Of a stretch of 55,842 nt of DNA, positions 41,274 to 49,462 are shown in pieces. Location: contig JBJXFK010000129.1 in the NCBI GenBank assembly GCA_046155505.1, positions 1 through 55,842 on the forward strand. Direction: 5' to 3'. The notes below the pieces were generated by a model. It saw only the letters and a list, made by a program, of their open reading frames with translations. It did no database searches and was not told the origin of the DNA. The DNA is from JBJXFK01 sp046155505 (lineage in GTDB: Bacteria; Planctomycetota; Phycisphaerae; UBA1845; Fen-1342). Position numbers and translations under genes: made by a program. Every line of letters begins with the position of its first letter. Position 1 is the stretch's first letter.

Positions 41274-42262
41274 CACGCCGCATTACCGTGTTTACGAGCA
41301 ACCAGCCGCGCCACATCGCGCTGATCGAATCGCTCGCGAGTGTGTGCGACGAGGTGTATGTGGTGCAGGAATGCACGACCGTGCTTCCGGGGCGGGTCGA
41401 TGATTTCTATCGCAAGTCCGAGGTGATGCAGCGCTATTTTCAGCGTGTGATCGCCGCCGAGGCGGAAGCATTCGGTGCCCCGCGCTTTCCTGGGTGGAAC
41501 GGGCATCGTGCCCGCGCGTTGAATGACTCCGATGTGGGCGGGCAGAATGCCCGCCCCACCCGCGTCCATCAGCTTGCGCTACGCATGGGCGATCTCAGCC
41601 TGCTCGATCTCCACACGCTCGGTCCCGCGCTCGCCGCCGATCTATTTGTCGTCTTCGGCGCGAGCTACATCCGCGGCCCACTCTGCGAGCTGCTCGTCAA
41701 ACGCCGCGCCGTCAATATTCACATGGGTGTCTCGCCCTACTATCGCGGCAGCTCGACCAACTTCTGGGCATTGCACGATCGGCGACCCGGCATGGTCGGG
41801 GCGACGATTCACCTTCTCACCGCCGGTCTCGACAGCGGGCCGATCCTGTTTCATGCATTGCCCGCACCCGAGCCGATCGATCCGTTCCTGCTCGGCATGA
41901 AAGCCGTAGAGGCTGCACACAGCGCGCTGGTCGACGCGATCGCGACTGGCGAGATCGACTCGCTGGACGGCGTCGAGCAGGACAAGCGCCTGCAATATCG
42001 CTACTCGCGCGCGGCCGAGTTCACCGACGACGTCGCTGCGGCGTATCTCGCGAATCCGCTCTCACCGGGGCAGATCGCGTATTTGCTGACGCAGCGCGAC
42101 CCGGCAGCGTATGTGCGTCCGCGTTTCGCCCGATTGCCGCGCGTCATTCCGTCGCGCGAACGCAAGCCGGTCGAAATCACGCCGGACGTGCTCGATTTTC
42201 TGAATTCGGTCGACGTGGATCTGCCGCCCGAAGTGCTCGCCAACCTCCGCCGCGATGCCTGA
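41270..42262 (+). CDS. Formyltransferase-family protein with an in-frame palindrome insert
   Basis: 330 residues. The formyltransferase core is VNIHMGVSPYYRGSSTNFW (148-166), with catalytic N149 and H151, and TAGLDSGPIL (184-193) with D188. This is the Fmt/GART fold using N10-formyl-THF, but the flanking sequence is not that of methionyl-tRNA formyltransferase, so a sugar or other amine is the likely acceptor. Residues 75-97 are encoded by a palindromic element (41499-41567) that keeps the frame. The start is GTG 41270, overlapping the previous stop. Confidence 0.82.
   Translation: MTRRITVFTSNQPRHIALIESLASVCDEVYVVQECTTVLPGRVDDFYRKSEVMQRYFQRVIAAEAEAFGAPRFPGWNGHRARALNDSDVGGQNARPTRVHQLALRMGDLSLLDLHTLGPALAADLFVVFGASYIRGPLCELLVKRRAVNIHMGVSPYYRGSSTNFWALHDRRPGMVGATIHLLTAGLDSGPILFHALPAPEPIDPFLLGMKAVEAAHSALVDAIATGEIDSLDGVEQDKRLQYRYSRAAEFTDDVAAAYLANPLSPGQIAYLLTQRDPAAYVRPRFARLPRVIPSRERKPVEITPDVLDFLNSVDVDLPPEVLANLRRDA
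41499..41567. repeat. P3-like palindrome inside a coding sequence
   Basis: Outer arms GGGTGG and CCACCC enclose two hairpins, CGGGCATCGTGCCCG and CGGGCAGAATGCCCG. The design (two GGGC...GCCC hairpins inside outer arms) is that of the P3 family. It adds about 23 codons to the formyltransferase. Confidence 0.78.
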
Positions 42263-42322
42263 AAGTTTTTGCCGCGCGAGCCGCTAGTCTATTGCCTCAA
42301 GGGAGCCGTGCGTTTCCATGGT

Positions 42323-42385
42323 GGGGCGCATCTGCCTCCAGCCGGTGCACGATCAATTCGCACTGATAGGAGGCAGATGCTCCCC
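42323..42385. repeat. P2-family palindrome, diverged
   Basis: GGGGCGCATCTGCCTCC on the left and GGAGGCAGATGCTCCCC on the right, around GCCGGTGCACGATC...GCAC. The arms match each other better than they match other P2 copies, so base pairing has been kept. Confidence 0.82.
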
Positions 42386-42534
42386 GTCAAGTCAGCGTTG
42401 CCGGAGCACCAAGTCTTCGCGCGAACGAGCCTGGAGACCTCGCTTGCGCGTTCGGGATTGGTTTGTTGCTTCGGTCCAACATCGCGCCGAAGTCGTGGGT
42501 CACAACCGAGTGCGTTCACTTCGGCGTTGGCACG

Positions 42535-43329
42535 TCACGTCGTGCAAACGCGGCGTCGGAAGATGATCGCTGCGCCCGAAAGCAGCGTGATCGTCGTCGG
42601 CTCCGGAACGGGTTGCCAGCGAATGTCGAACGAGAACGAGTTGCCGCTGGGGTTGCCGACCGACGTTGTGCGTCCACGGATCGTTGCGAACAGAATTGGG
42701 GCCGACTGTGGCGAAGCGTTGATCACCAACGTGCCGGGTTGCGGGAACGTCAGTGGGTTGATCTCAAAGGTGAAGCGACCGAGGACAGTGTTGTTGAGGG
42801 GTGCGAATTCGGTGTCGAACCAAGCGAGCGGAATTTCGATGCCCTGCGAGGCAAGGCCGCGAATGCGGGTATCGTTCGATACAACGGTGCCGGGAGCGAT
42901 CGACACATCAGTCGTGAATCGCGGCCCGGGTCGGGTAAGAAACGTGTTGTACATGCGCGCATTGAGCTGGTTCTCCGGCGTGTTGACGAGTCCCGGCGTA
43001 AGCAAGTTGTGTACGTACGTCAGTGGATCGTTGGGATCCTCGCGCGTGTGATCGCGATACAGAATGCGTTGATCGCTGGCGTGCCAGACGCGCCCGCGAA
43101 AGGCGTCGGCCACGTCCACGCTGATTTCTGAACCCGTCCAGTCCGCCGCACCGGTGTTCCCGCGGAGGTCGTAGGTGAAATGGGTGACGCCGCGCTGGAA
43201 AGTCGCGATGTCGGCCCCAGTGGTCGGGACGGTGGTGTTTTCTTCGAGCGTGGTGGTTTGGGCAATGGCGAGCGTGGCGGCGGCGAGCAGGAATGCGGGG
43301 ACGGCGGCGAATCTGATGCCGGTGTTCAT
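42535..43329 (-). CDS. PEP-CTERM sorted secreted protein, paralogue
   Basis: 264 residues: signal peptide ending near AIAQ (24), and a C-terminal PEP-CTERM signal VPEPTTITLLSGAAIIF followed by RRR. Middle segments match the protein at 27400: FTYDLRGNTGAADWTGSE, VWHASDQRI, GIEIPLAWFD and LFATIRGRTT. AAGGAG precedes ATG 43329. Role unknown; probably a surface or matrix protein released by an exosortase. Confidence 0.88.
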   Translation of the reverse strand: MNTGIRFAAVPAFLLAAATLAIAQTTTLEENTTVPTTGADIATFQRGVTHFTYDLRGNTGAADWTGSEISVDVADAFRGRVWHASDQRILYRDHTREDPNDPLTYVHNLLTPGLVNTPENQLNARMYNTFLTRPGPRFTTDVSIAPGTVVSNDTRIRGLASQGIEIPLAWFDTEFAPLNNTVLGRFTFEINPLTFPQPGTLVINASPQSAPILFATIRGRTTSVGNPSGNSFSFDIRWQPVPEPTTITLLSGAAIIFRRRVCTT

Positions 43330-43558
43330 TCGCTTACTCCTTGTGAATGAAGCGTTTCCGATTCGTACGACGCGAACCCATGCGAACCGATGCGGTATTC
43401 GGACGTGATCCTGTCAAATCCTATGACGCACAGATGACGAAAGTCCACCAACGCTGCCGCAAATTGGAAATGCCTCGGCGTCAGCGGTACGCTTCGCACG
43501 GGTTGGCGTGGCTGCGGGGGTTCAAACGCCCCGCGATCGCCCATTCGGAAGTGGGTAC

Positions 43559-44929
43559 ATGCTCGATGCCTGGTCCAAGCCGCGCGGCAGAAGCTCGCGG
43601 CTGCGGGCGGAACACCTGCTGGTCATCACCTTCGCCGGCCTGATCCTGGGCGGGGCGATTTTGCTTCGACTGCCGTTTTGTTCGGCGGCGGAACAGGTTT
43701 CATTTCTCGATTGCCTTTTTACCGCGACTTCGGCGGTGTGCGTGACCGGGCTGACCACGGTCGATACCGGCACGCGCTGGACCATGGCGGGACATGTCGT
43801 CATCTTGATTTTGATTCAGCTTGGCGGCCTCGGAATCATGACGTTCGCCGCCGCCGCGTTTCAGCTTTTTCGAGCGCGGCTCTCGCTCACGTCCGACGAT
43901 GCGCTGCAGGGGTCGTTCTTTCATGACGAGACCGGTCGCGGCGAGGCACCGTTCTGGCGCATCGTGAAACTCACGCTGGCGATCGAGGTGGTTGGCGCGA
44001 TCATCATCTACGTATCGCTCGCGCGCGGCGGCGAAGTACATGCGACCTGGTTCGAGGCGCTGTTTCTGTCGATCTCGGCGTATTGCAACGCCGGGTTCGC
44101 GACATTTAGCAGCAATGCCGTGGCGCTGCGCGAGAACTTCGTCGCGCTGATCATGATCATGTTCCTGATTATCGCCGGCGGCATCGGCTATTCGGTGCTG
44201 TTCGAGTCGGTGGATCGGTTTCGCGCGTGGTGGCGCAAGCGGCGACACACGCCGCTGCTCTGGTCGCTGAATACTCGTGTCGTGATTCTGGTCAGCGCAG
44301 TGCTGTGCGTGGGCGGCGGCGCGGTGATGGTGCTGACCGGCATGACCGGGGACGAGGACACGTTCTACGAGCGAACGTTGCACGCTGTTTTTCAATCGGT
44401 GAGCGCACGGACCGCGGGATTCAACTCGGTGAACGTGGAAATGCTGCCGTTGCCGACGATCTTGATTCTGATCGCGCTGATGTTCATCGGCGGGTCGCCG
44501 GGATCGTGCGCGGGCGGTATCAAGACCACTTCGTTCGCGGTCGGCGTGGCCAGCGCGTTTTCGGGCACGACCGGCAGCGACGATTTGACACTGTTCGGTC
44601 GCCGCATTCCGCAGGACGTGATTCAGCGAACGAGTCTGGTCATCGGGCTGGCGGCGCTCTGGCAGATTTTGGGTGTGATGATTTTGACGCTCACCGAGCG
44701 CATCGGCGGCGACGTGCGATTCGAGCATCTCGTGTTCGAGCAAGTGTCGGCGTTCAACACGGTGGGTCTGTCGATGAACTTTTCGCCGAAGCTGTCGCCG
44801 GCGGGGAAGATCTGGATCATGCTTTCGATGTTCGCGGGCCGCGTGGGGCCGTTGACGATTGGTTTGGCGGTGTTGAAGCGACAGCAGGCGCGGTTCCAGT
44901 ATCCGGTCGAGCGGGTGATGATCGGCTGA
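43559..44929 (+). CDS. ktrB: Potassium uptake channel subunit, TrkH/KtrB family
   Basis: 456 residues with the fourfold pore repeat. Selectivity-filter segments are SAVCVTGLTT, SAYCNAGFAT, SARTAGFNSV and SAFNTVGLSM. The N-terminus is short, as in KtrB, not TrkH. It forms the membrane pore of a Na- or ATP-dependent K uptake system gated by the RCK protein encoded next. The start at ATG 43559 follows GAAGTGGG. The space to ktrA (160 bp) holds a P2 palindrome. Confidence 0.92.
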   Translation: MLDAWSKPRGRSSRLRAEHLLVITFAGLILGGAILLRLPFCSAAEQVSFLDCLFTATSAVCVTGLTTVDTGTRWTMAGHVVILILIQLGGLGIMTFAAAAFQLFRARLSLTSDDALQGSFFHDETGRGEAPFWRIVKLTLAIEVVGAIIIYVSLARGGEVHATWFEALFLSISAYCNAGFATFSSNAVALRENFVALIMIMFLIIAGGIGYSVLFESVDRFRAWWRKRRHTPLLWSLNTRVVILVSAVLCVGGGAVMVLTGMTGDEDTFYERTLHAVFQSVSARTAGFNSVNVEMLPLPTILILIALMFIGGSPGSCAGGIKTTSFAVGVASAFSGTTGSDDLTLFGRRIPQDVIQRTSLVIGLAALWQILGVMILTLTERIGGDVRFEHLVFEQVSAFNTVGLSMNFSPKLSPAGKIWIMLSMFAGRVGPLTIGLAVLKRQQARFQYPVERVMIG

Positions 44930-44972
44930 TCGCGAGTCTGGTGTATCGACAGCACTGTTGAGGTTCCCGGAA

Positions 44973-45035
44973 GGGGAGCATCGGCCTCCGGCCGGTGCGA
45001 ATTCGGTACGCATCGGCCGGAGGCCGACGCTCCCC
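44973..45035. repeat. P2-family palindrome between ktrB and ktrA
   Basis: GGGGAGCATCGGCCTCCGGC on the left, GCCGGAGGCCGACGCTCCCC on the right, with GGTGCGAATTCGGTACGCATC in part between. It could separate or tune the two cistrons. Confidence 0.87.
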
Positions 45036-45089
45036 AGTGTCGAGAGTCCGCGCTTTTACTAGCGACTTGCGTTTACGAGGAAAGTGGCC

Positions 45090-45752
45090 ATGAAGCAGGT
45101 AGCGGTGATCGGGCTGGGGCAATTCGGCATGCACCTGGCGCGCACGCTGGTAAACATGGGTTGTGAGGTGATCGCGATCGACCTAAACGAGGATCGCGTG
45201 AACGACATTCGCGATCATGTGCATCGCGCGATCATCGGCGACGCGCGCGATTTTCAGATGCTCAAGCGGGCGCTCGCGGGCAAGGTCGATGAAGCGGTGG
45301 TCGGCCTGGGCGAGGGCAACATCGAGCCGAGCATCCTATGCACGCTGAATCTGAAACGCATTGGCATCAAGGCGATTCAATCGACGGCGCGCAACGACGA
45401 CCATGCCGCGATTTTGCACGCGGTCGGCGCGACGGAGGTGATTTTCCCCGAGCGCGATTCGGCGGAACGACTTGCCCGCCATGTCGCGAACCCGGACATT
45501 CGCGATATGTTCAGCTTGGCGGATGACTATCGCATCATGGAGGTGATCGCGCCCGAGCCAATTCACGGTAAGTCGTTGCAGGACTTGAGCCTACGACAAA
45601 ATTACGATCTGCTGGTACTGGCCGTAAAGGAGAAGCAGCAGGAGCGGTTTCAATTTCTGCCAAACCCGGCGACGATCATCCAGCCGGAGGAAACTTTGAT
45701 GATTTTGGGGCGAGAGCTCGACTTGGCCCGGTTTGTGGGCCTGGGCGAGTAG
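45090..45752 (+). CDS. ktrA: RCK-domain regulator of potassium uptake
   Basis: 220 residues. RCK_N with the Rossmann GLGQFGMHLARTL (8-20) and acidic IDLNEDRVND (about 32-41) binds nucleotides; the RCK_C part starts near residue 135 (VIAPEPIHGKSLQDLSLRQ). KtrA forms an octameric ring on KtrB and gates it with ATP/ADP; in other bacteria the RCK_C domain binds c-di-AMP. GAGGAAAG precedes ATG 45090. Confidence 0.92.
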   Translation: MKQVAVIGLGQFGMHLARTLVNMGCEVIAIDLNEDRVNDIRDHVHRAIIGDARDFQMLKRALAGKVDEAVVGLGEGNIEPSILCTLNLKRIGIKAIQSTARNDDHAAILHAVGATEVIFPERDSAERLARHVANPDIRDMFSLADDYRIMEVIAPEPIHGKSLQDLSLRQNYDLLVLAVKEKQQERFQFLPNPATIIQPEETLMILGRELDLARFVGLGE

Positions 45753-45756
45753 GGCC

Positions 45757-45893
45757 GAAGGTTGAAGGGCGAATGCTGAATGCAGAATGCAGAAGGCGCG
45801 GCCTCGTCCGCACGTTCCGCAACAGTGGAGCCCTCCGAACTAGGCACTAGCCGCTAGGCACTCGGCACTGAGCACTGAACACTGAGCACTCGT
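45757..45893. repeat. Heptamer-phased repeats, two types
   Basis: First GAATGCT, GAATGCA, GAATGCA at 45771-45795; then from 45838 TAGGCACTAGCCGCTAGGCA and units GGCACTC, GGCACTG, AGCACTG, AACACTG, AGCACTC in strict 7-bp steps. The whole gap between ktrA and the nuclease gene is made of these. Confidence 0.85.
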
Positions 45894-45963
45894 CTCAATT
45901 TCGCGGAATTATTTTGACTTGTGAACATCCATGTTGTAGGCTTCAATAGCCAGTCAAGGCCAA

Positions 45964-46485
45964 ATGCCAGTCCTCATCGACGGCAACAATCTGCAACACG
46001 CGGCGTTCGACGCGCAGCCTGAACTGCCCGTCGGTCGCGTCATGATGTGTCAAATCTTGGGCAGTTGGGCGAGCCGTTCGGCGGAGCGGATTACGGTCGT
46101 TTTTGACGGTCCCTCCCCCGAAGGCGATTTGCTTCGACAATTCGGCGATTCGTTCGTAACAGTCAGGTTCTCCGGTCATGGCGTGAGTGCCGACTCGGTG
46201 ATTGCGCAGCTCGTCGAAGGCGATTCTGCGCCGCGACGGCTCGTCGTCGTGTCGACTGATCGCCAGGTGGCCAAGGCTGCCCGGCGGCGCCGCGCGAAAG
46301 CCGAGCGATCGGACGATTTCTGGGCGCGCGTGACGCGTGATCTGGCGCGCCCGCGACCCGAATCGCTGGAACCGCCGGAAAAGCGGCGCGGCGTCAGCGA
46401 TGCCGAGTCGACCGGCGAGTGGATGCGAAAGCTGGGCTTCGACGACAACCCGGCGGACGACGATGATCCGCTGGCCTTTCGATAA
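45964..46485 (+). CDS. YacP-like NYN-domain ribonuclease
   Basis: 173 residues. LIDGNNLQHAAF (4-15), ITVVFDGPSP and SADSVIAQLV, then VVVSTDRQVAKAARRR, are the four acidic motifs of the YacP/Rae1-type NYN fold. Rae1 of Bacillus cuts mRNA in the ribosomal A site; other members are poorly studied. The C-terminus is charged and specific to this protein. No Shine-Dalgarno site is obvious at ATG 45964. Confidence 0.82.
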   Translation: MPVLIDGNNLQHAAFDAQPELPVGRVMMCQILGSWASRSAERITVVFDGPSPEGDLLRQFGDSFVTVRFSGHGVSADSVIAQLVEGDSAPRRLVVVSTDRQVAKAARRRRAKAERSDDFWARVTRDLARPRPESLEPPEKRRGVSDAESTGEWMRKLGFDDNPADDDDPLAFR

Positions 46486-46751
46486 GAGAGGGAGAACGGG
46501 GCAAGAGGGAAAGGACTTTCAGATTTCGGGAGGGAAGAGGCAGAGCAAGCAAGCGATCGCCTTCCGGCGCAGAGCGCCGAGGCCGCTGGCGCGGTTCGGA
46601 TCGACGCGACAAAATCGCACGCTGGTTCGCGCGATGCGTCCATACTTCGACACGGCGTCGCCGCGCACCTGGCCGAGGCGCTCTCCGTCGGAGGGCGAGC
46701 GCTTGACTTGCAGTTCTTTCGACAAAGTGAATCGGGCAACGGAGTCTCTAC

Positions 46752-47165
46752 ATGTCGCTTCAGGAAGTTGCGGATGTCGGCGCGATCGGTCGCTCTCCGG
46801 TGGGGATTGCAGAGCAGCGTAGCGCGGATCGACGAATTGTCCCGGGCGATGTCTGGCTGATCGATCATCACTCGTCCGAGGTCATTCAATGCCGCATCGT
46901 CGATGTGTCCGATAGCGGCATTGCGCTGCGCGTGCCGATCGGGTATGGCATCCGGCTCGCGCGTTCGTATGAATTGTGTTCGCGCTTGCAAAGCGCCGCG
47001 ATTCCCCTTGGTCGCGGCATGATCGTCAGCCGCCGCGCAACGGTGGTTCGCACTGACTATCGACGCGGCGGCGGCGATGCAGCGCTGGTCGCGCTGCGCT
47101 ATGAGAGCAGCGACGTGCGGCACACGCCGTACAGCGTGTTCAGTCCACCTTCAATGCCCGTTTGA
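46752..47165 (+). CDS. PilZ-like domain protein
   Basis: 137 residues. ADRRIVPGDVWL followed by QCRIVDVSDSGIALRVPI has the PilZ order (an RR-containing start, then DxSxxG), which suggests a c-di-GMP-type binding beta-barrel. The canonical RxxxR is shortened to DRR, so binding is uncertain. ATG 46752 follows ACGGAGT. Its end overlaps the convergent acyl-CoA ligase by 26 bp. Confidence 0.6.
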   Translation: MSLQEVADVGAIGRSPVGIAEQRSADRRIVPGDVWLIDHHSSEVIQCRIVDVSDSGIALRVPIGYGIRLARSYELCSRLQSAAIPLGRGMIVSRRATVVRTDYRRGGGDAALVALRYESSDVRHTPYSVFSPPSMPV

Positions 47166-48585
47166 GAATTTTGCCGGTCGGTCCGCGCGGCAGGTCGGTC
47201 GCGATCTTCACATCGCGCGGCACTTTGTATCCGGCCAGTTTGTCGCGACAGAACGTGCGGATCTCGTTCTCGTCGGCGGTCGCACCGTCGTGCAGAATGA
47301 CGAATGCGACAGGCAATTCGCCGCGCAAATCATCGCGCACGCCGATCACTGCGACTTCGGCGACAGCGGGATGCTGGGCGACCACGTCTTCGATCTCGCG
47401 TGGGAAGACATTTTCGCCGCCGACGATGATCATTTCTTTCGCCCGGCCGGTGATGTAGATGAACCCCTCGTCGTCCACTTTGCCGATATCACCCGAATGC
47501 AGCCCGCCACTGCGAATGCTGGCCGCGGTCGCGTCGGGTTTGTTGTGATAGCCGGCCATGACGTTGGGCCCGCGAATCACGAGTTCACCTTCGAGATTTG
47601 CACCGAGGCGCTGGCCGTGGGCATCGACGGCGTAGACTTCGATTCCGGGTAGAGCCGTTCCCACCGAACCGAGTTTGCGCTTCCAGGGCACATTCAATGA
47701 AACGACCGGGGCGGACTCGGTCATGCCGTAGCCCTCTTGCAGGCAGATGTTGAATTTCTGCTTGAAGAGTTCCGCGACATTCAACGAGAGCGGCTCGCCG
47801 CCGCTGACCGCGAGCTTGAGCGATGCGAGCTGCGACGCATTGGCGGAACGCATCTTCGCCATCGCGGCGAACATGCTGGCGACAGCGATGAAGATGGTGA
47901 TCTGTTTCTCGTGAATCAGGTTGACGACCGCAGCGGGGCTGAAGCGCGGCAGGAACCAGACCGTCGCGCCGATCATCAGCGGCAACACGGTGAGCGCGGT
48001 GAGGCCGAAACTGTGAAATTGCGGAAGCACACTGAGGAATGTTTGGTCAGGCGTGATCTTCGCCTGCGCCATGGCGGCAAGCGCGTTACTGACGAGATTT
48101 TCGAAGGTGAGCACCACGCCCTTCGGCTCGCCGGTCGTGCCCGATGTGTAGATGAAAGCGGCGGTGTCGCTCGGACCGGCGGCGGGTGCGGCGAGTTGTC
48201 CCGGCACCATCGTCTTGGCATTCAGCATGATCGTTTTCAGCCCGGTCGCCTGCACTTGGGGCAGGAAGTGATCGATGGTGATGATCAGATCAAAGCCAGC
48301 GTCGCGAACGATCTTGCCCAGCTCGGCGGGTGCGAGGAAGAAGTTCAGCGGCACGGGCGTTTTTCCGGCGTACCAGCAAGCTAAGATCGCCGCGGCGCAG
48401 GCCGTGGATGTCGGCGCGAGTATGCCGACGCGCGGGGCGTTGGTTTGCGCGTTGATCTGCGACGCAAGGCCGCACGCGATCGCGCGAAAGCTCTTGTAGT
48501 CGAGCACGAGCGATTGATCGCAAGCGGCGGGACGGTCGGGGGTATTGGCGACCGACGCTTCAAAACGGCTGAGCAGATGATGCAT
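47140..48585 (-). CDS. AMP-forming acyl-CoA synthetase / ligase
   Basis: 481 residues of the ANL superfamily. Motifs: the P-loop YTSGTTGEPKGV (about 156-167), the GYGMTES motif, HSGDIGKVDDEGFIYITGRAKEMI (the hinge aspartate and arginine) and the C-terminal lysine in PRGPTGKILKR. It activates a carboxylic acid as acyl-AMP and passes it to CoA; chain length is unknown. AGGAG eight bases upstream fixes ATG 48585. It lies 130 bp downstream of frr on the same strand. Confidence 0.9.
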   Translation of the reverse strand: MHHLLSRFEASVANTPDRPAACDQSLVLDYKSFRAIACGLASQINAQTNAPRVGILAPTSTACAAAILACWYAGKTPVPLNFFLAPAELGKIVRDAGFDLIITIDHFLPQVQATGLKTIMLNAKTMVPGQLAAPAAGPSDTAAFIYTSGTTGEPKGVVLTFENLVSNALAAMAQAKITPDQTFLSVLPQFHSFGLTALTVLPLMIGATVWFLPRFSPAAVVNLIHEKQITIFIAVASMFAAMAKMRSANASQLASLKLAVSGGEPLSLNVAELFKQKFNICLQEGYGMTESAPVVSLNVPWKRKLGSVGTALPGIEVYAVDAHGQRLGANLEGELVIRGPNVMAGYHNKPDATAASIRSGGLHSGDIGKVDDEGFIYITGRAKEMIIVGGENVFPREIEDVVAQHPAVAEVAVIGVRDDLRGELPVAFVILHDGATADENEIRTFCRDKLAGYKVPRDVKIATDLPRGPTGKILKRALKVD

Positions 48586-48714
48586 GACGCACTCCTGTTC
48601 CTCGCGGCGAAATTGTAGCGGTGGGCGTGAGGGACATTGGTCGCCGGACGGCAGAGTCGGGATGCTCACCGGCTGATAGCCGGTGCGACACTTGTCACTT
48701 TGCACGAGTGCGCA

Positions 48715-49281
48715 TCAAACCGTCATGATGTCCTTGGTCTTGTCTTCGAGCAGCTTTTCTACCGTCGCGCAGTAGTCGTCGGTCAACTTTTGCACCTGCT
48801 CCTGGCTGCTCTTGGCCATGTCTTCGGTGATGGTCTTGGCCTTTTCCTCGCCGTCGATCAGCTTGTTGGCGTCGCGCCGGAGGTTGCGGATCGCCACCTT
48901 CTGCTGCTCGGCGATGCCCTTGATGCGTGTGACGAGTTGATTGCGGCGTTCGGTCGAAAGCGCCGGCACGGGCAGGCGCACAACTTTGCCGTCGCTTTGC
49001 GGATTGATGCCGAGGTCGCTTTTGACGATGCCGCGTTCGATATCTTTCAGCGTGCTGGGGTCGAACGGCTTGATCACGATCTGGTTGCCGTCGGTCACGC
49101 CGATGCTGGCGAGTTCCTTGAGCGTCATCGTCGAGCCATAGGATTCGACTTCGACGCGCAGGCCGTCGACCAGCGCGGGCGTAGCCCGGCCGGTGCGTAC
49201 GCCGCGAAGCTCCTGCTTGAGGTGATCGACGGCTTTTTCCATATTGGATTCGGCTTCAAAGAGAATTTCATCGAGGGCCAT
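48715..49281 (-). CDS. frr: Ribosome recycling factor
   Basis: 188 residues. AVDHLKQELRGVRTGRATPALVDGL, YGSTMTLKELASIGV, LIVIKPFD-type NQIVIKPFDPS, and LPVPALSTERRNQLV are diagnostic, and the length is normal. With EF-G it splits post-termination ribosomes. It is not next to pyrH or tsf as in many genomes. CGGAGCGGG precedes the start. Confidence 0.96.
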   Translation of the reverse strand: MALDEILFEAESNMEKAVDHLKQELRGVRTGRATPALVDGLRVEVESYGSTMTLKELASIGVTDGNQIVIKPFDPSTLKDIERGIVKSDLGINPQSDGKVVRLPVPALSTERRNQLVTRIKGIAEQQKVAIRNLRRDANKLIDGEEKAKTITEDMAKSSQEQVQKLTDDYCATVEKLLEDKTKDIMTV

Positions 49282-49462
49282 AAACCCGCTCCGGTGCGTT
49301 AGTTGACGAATCTTGCGTGAGAATACAGGTAGGTTGGGCTTCGCTCAAGGCTGCGTGATCCGCCGCTCGACGTGCGCTGCCGCCGCCTGCCGAAAATAAC
49401 GGCACGAGGCCAGCGAATACGCCATCGAACCGGTGGGTCTACGCGTGCGTTGCGATCAGCAC

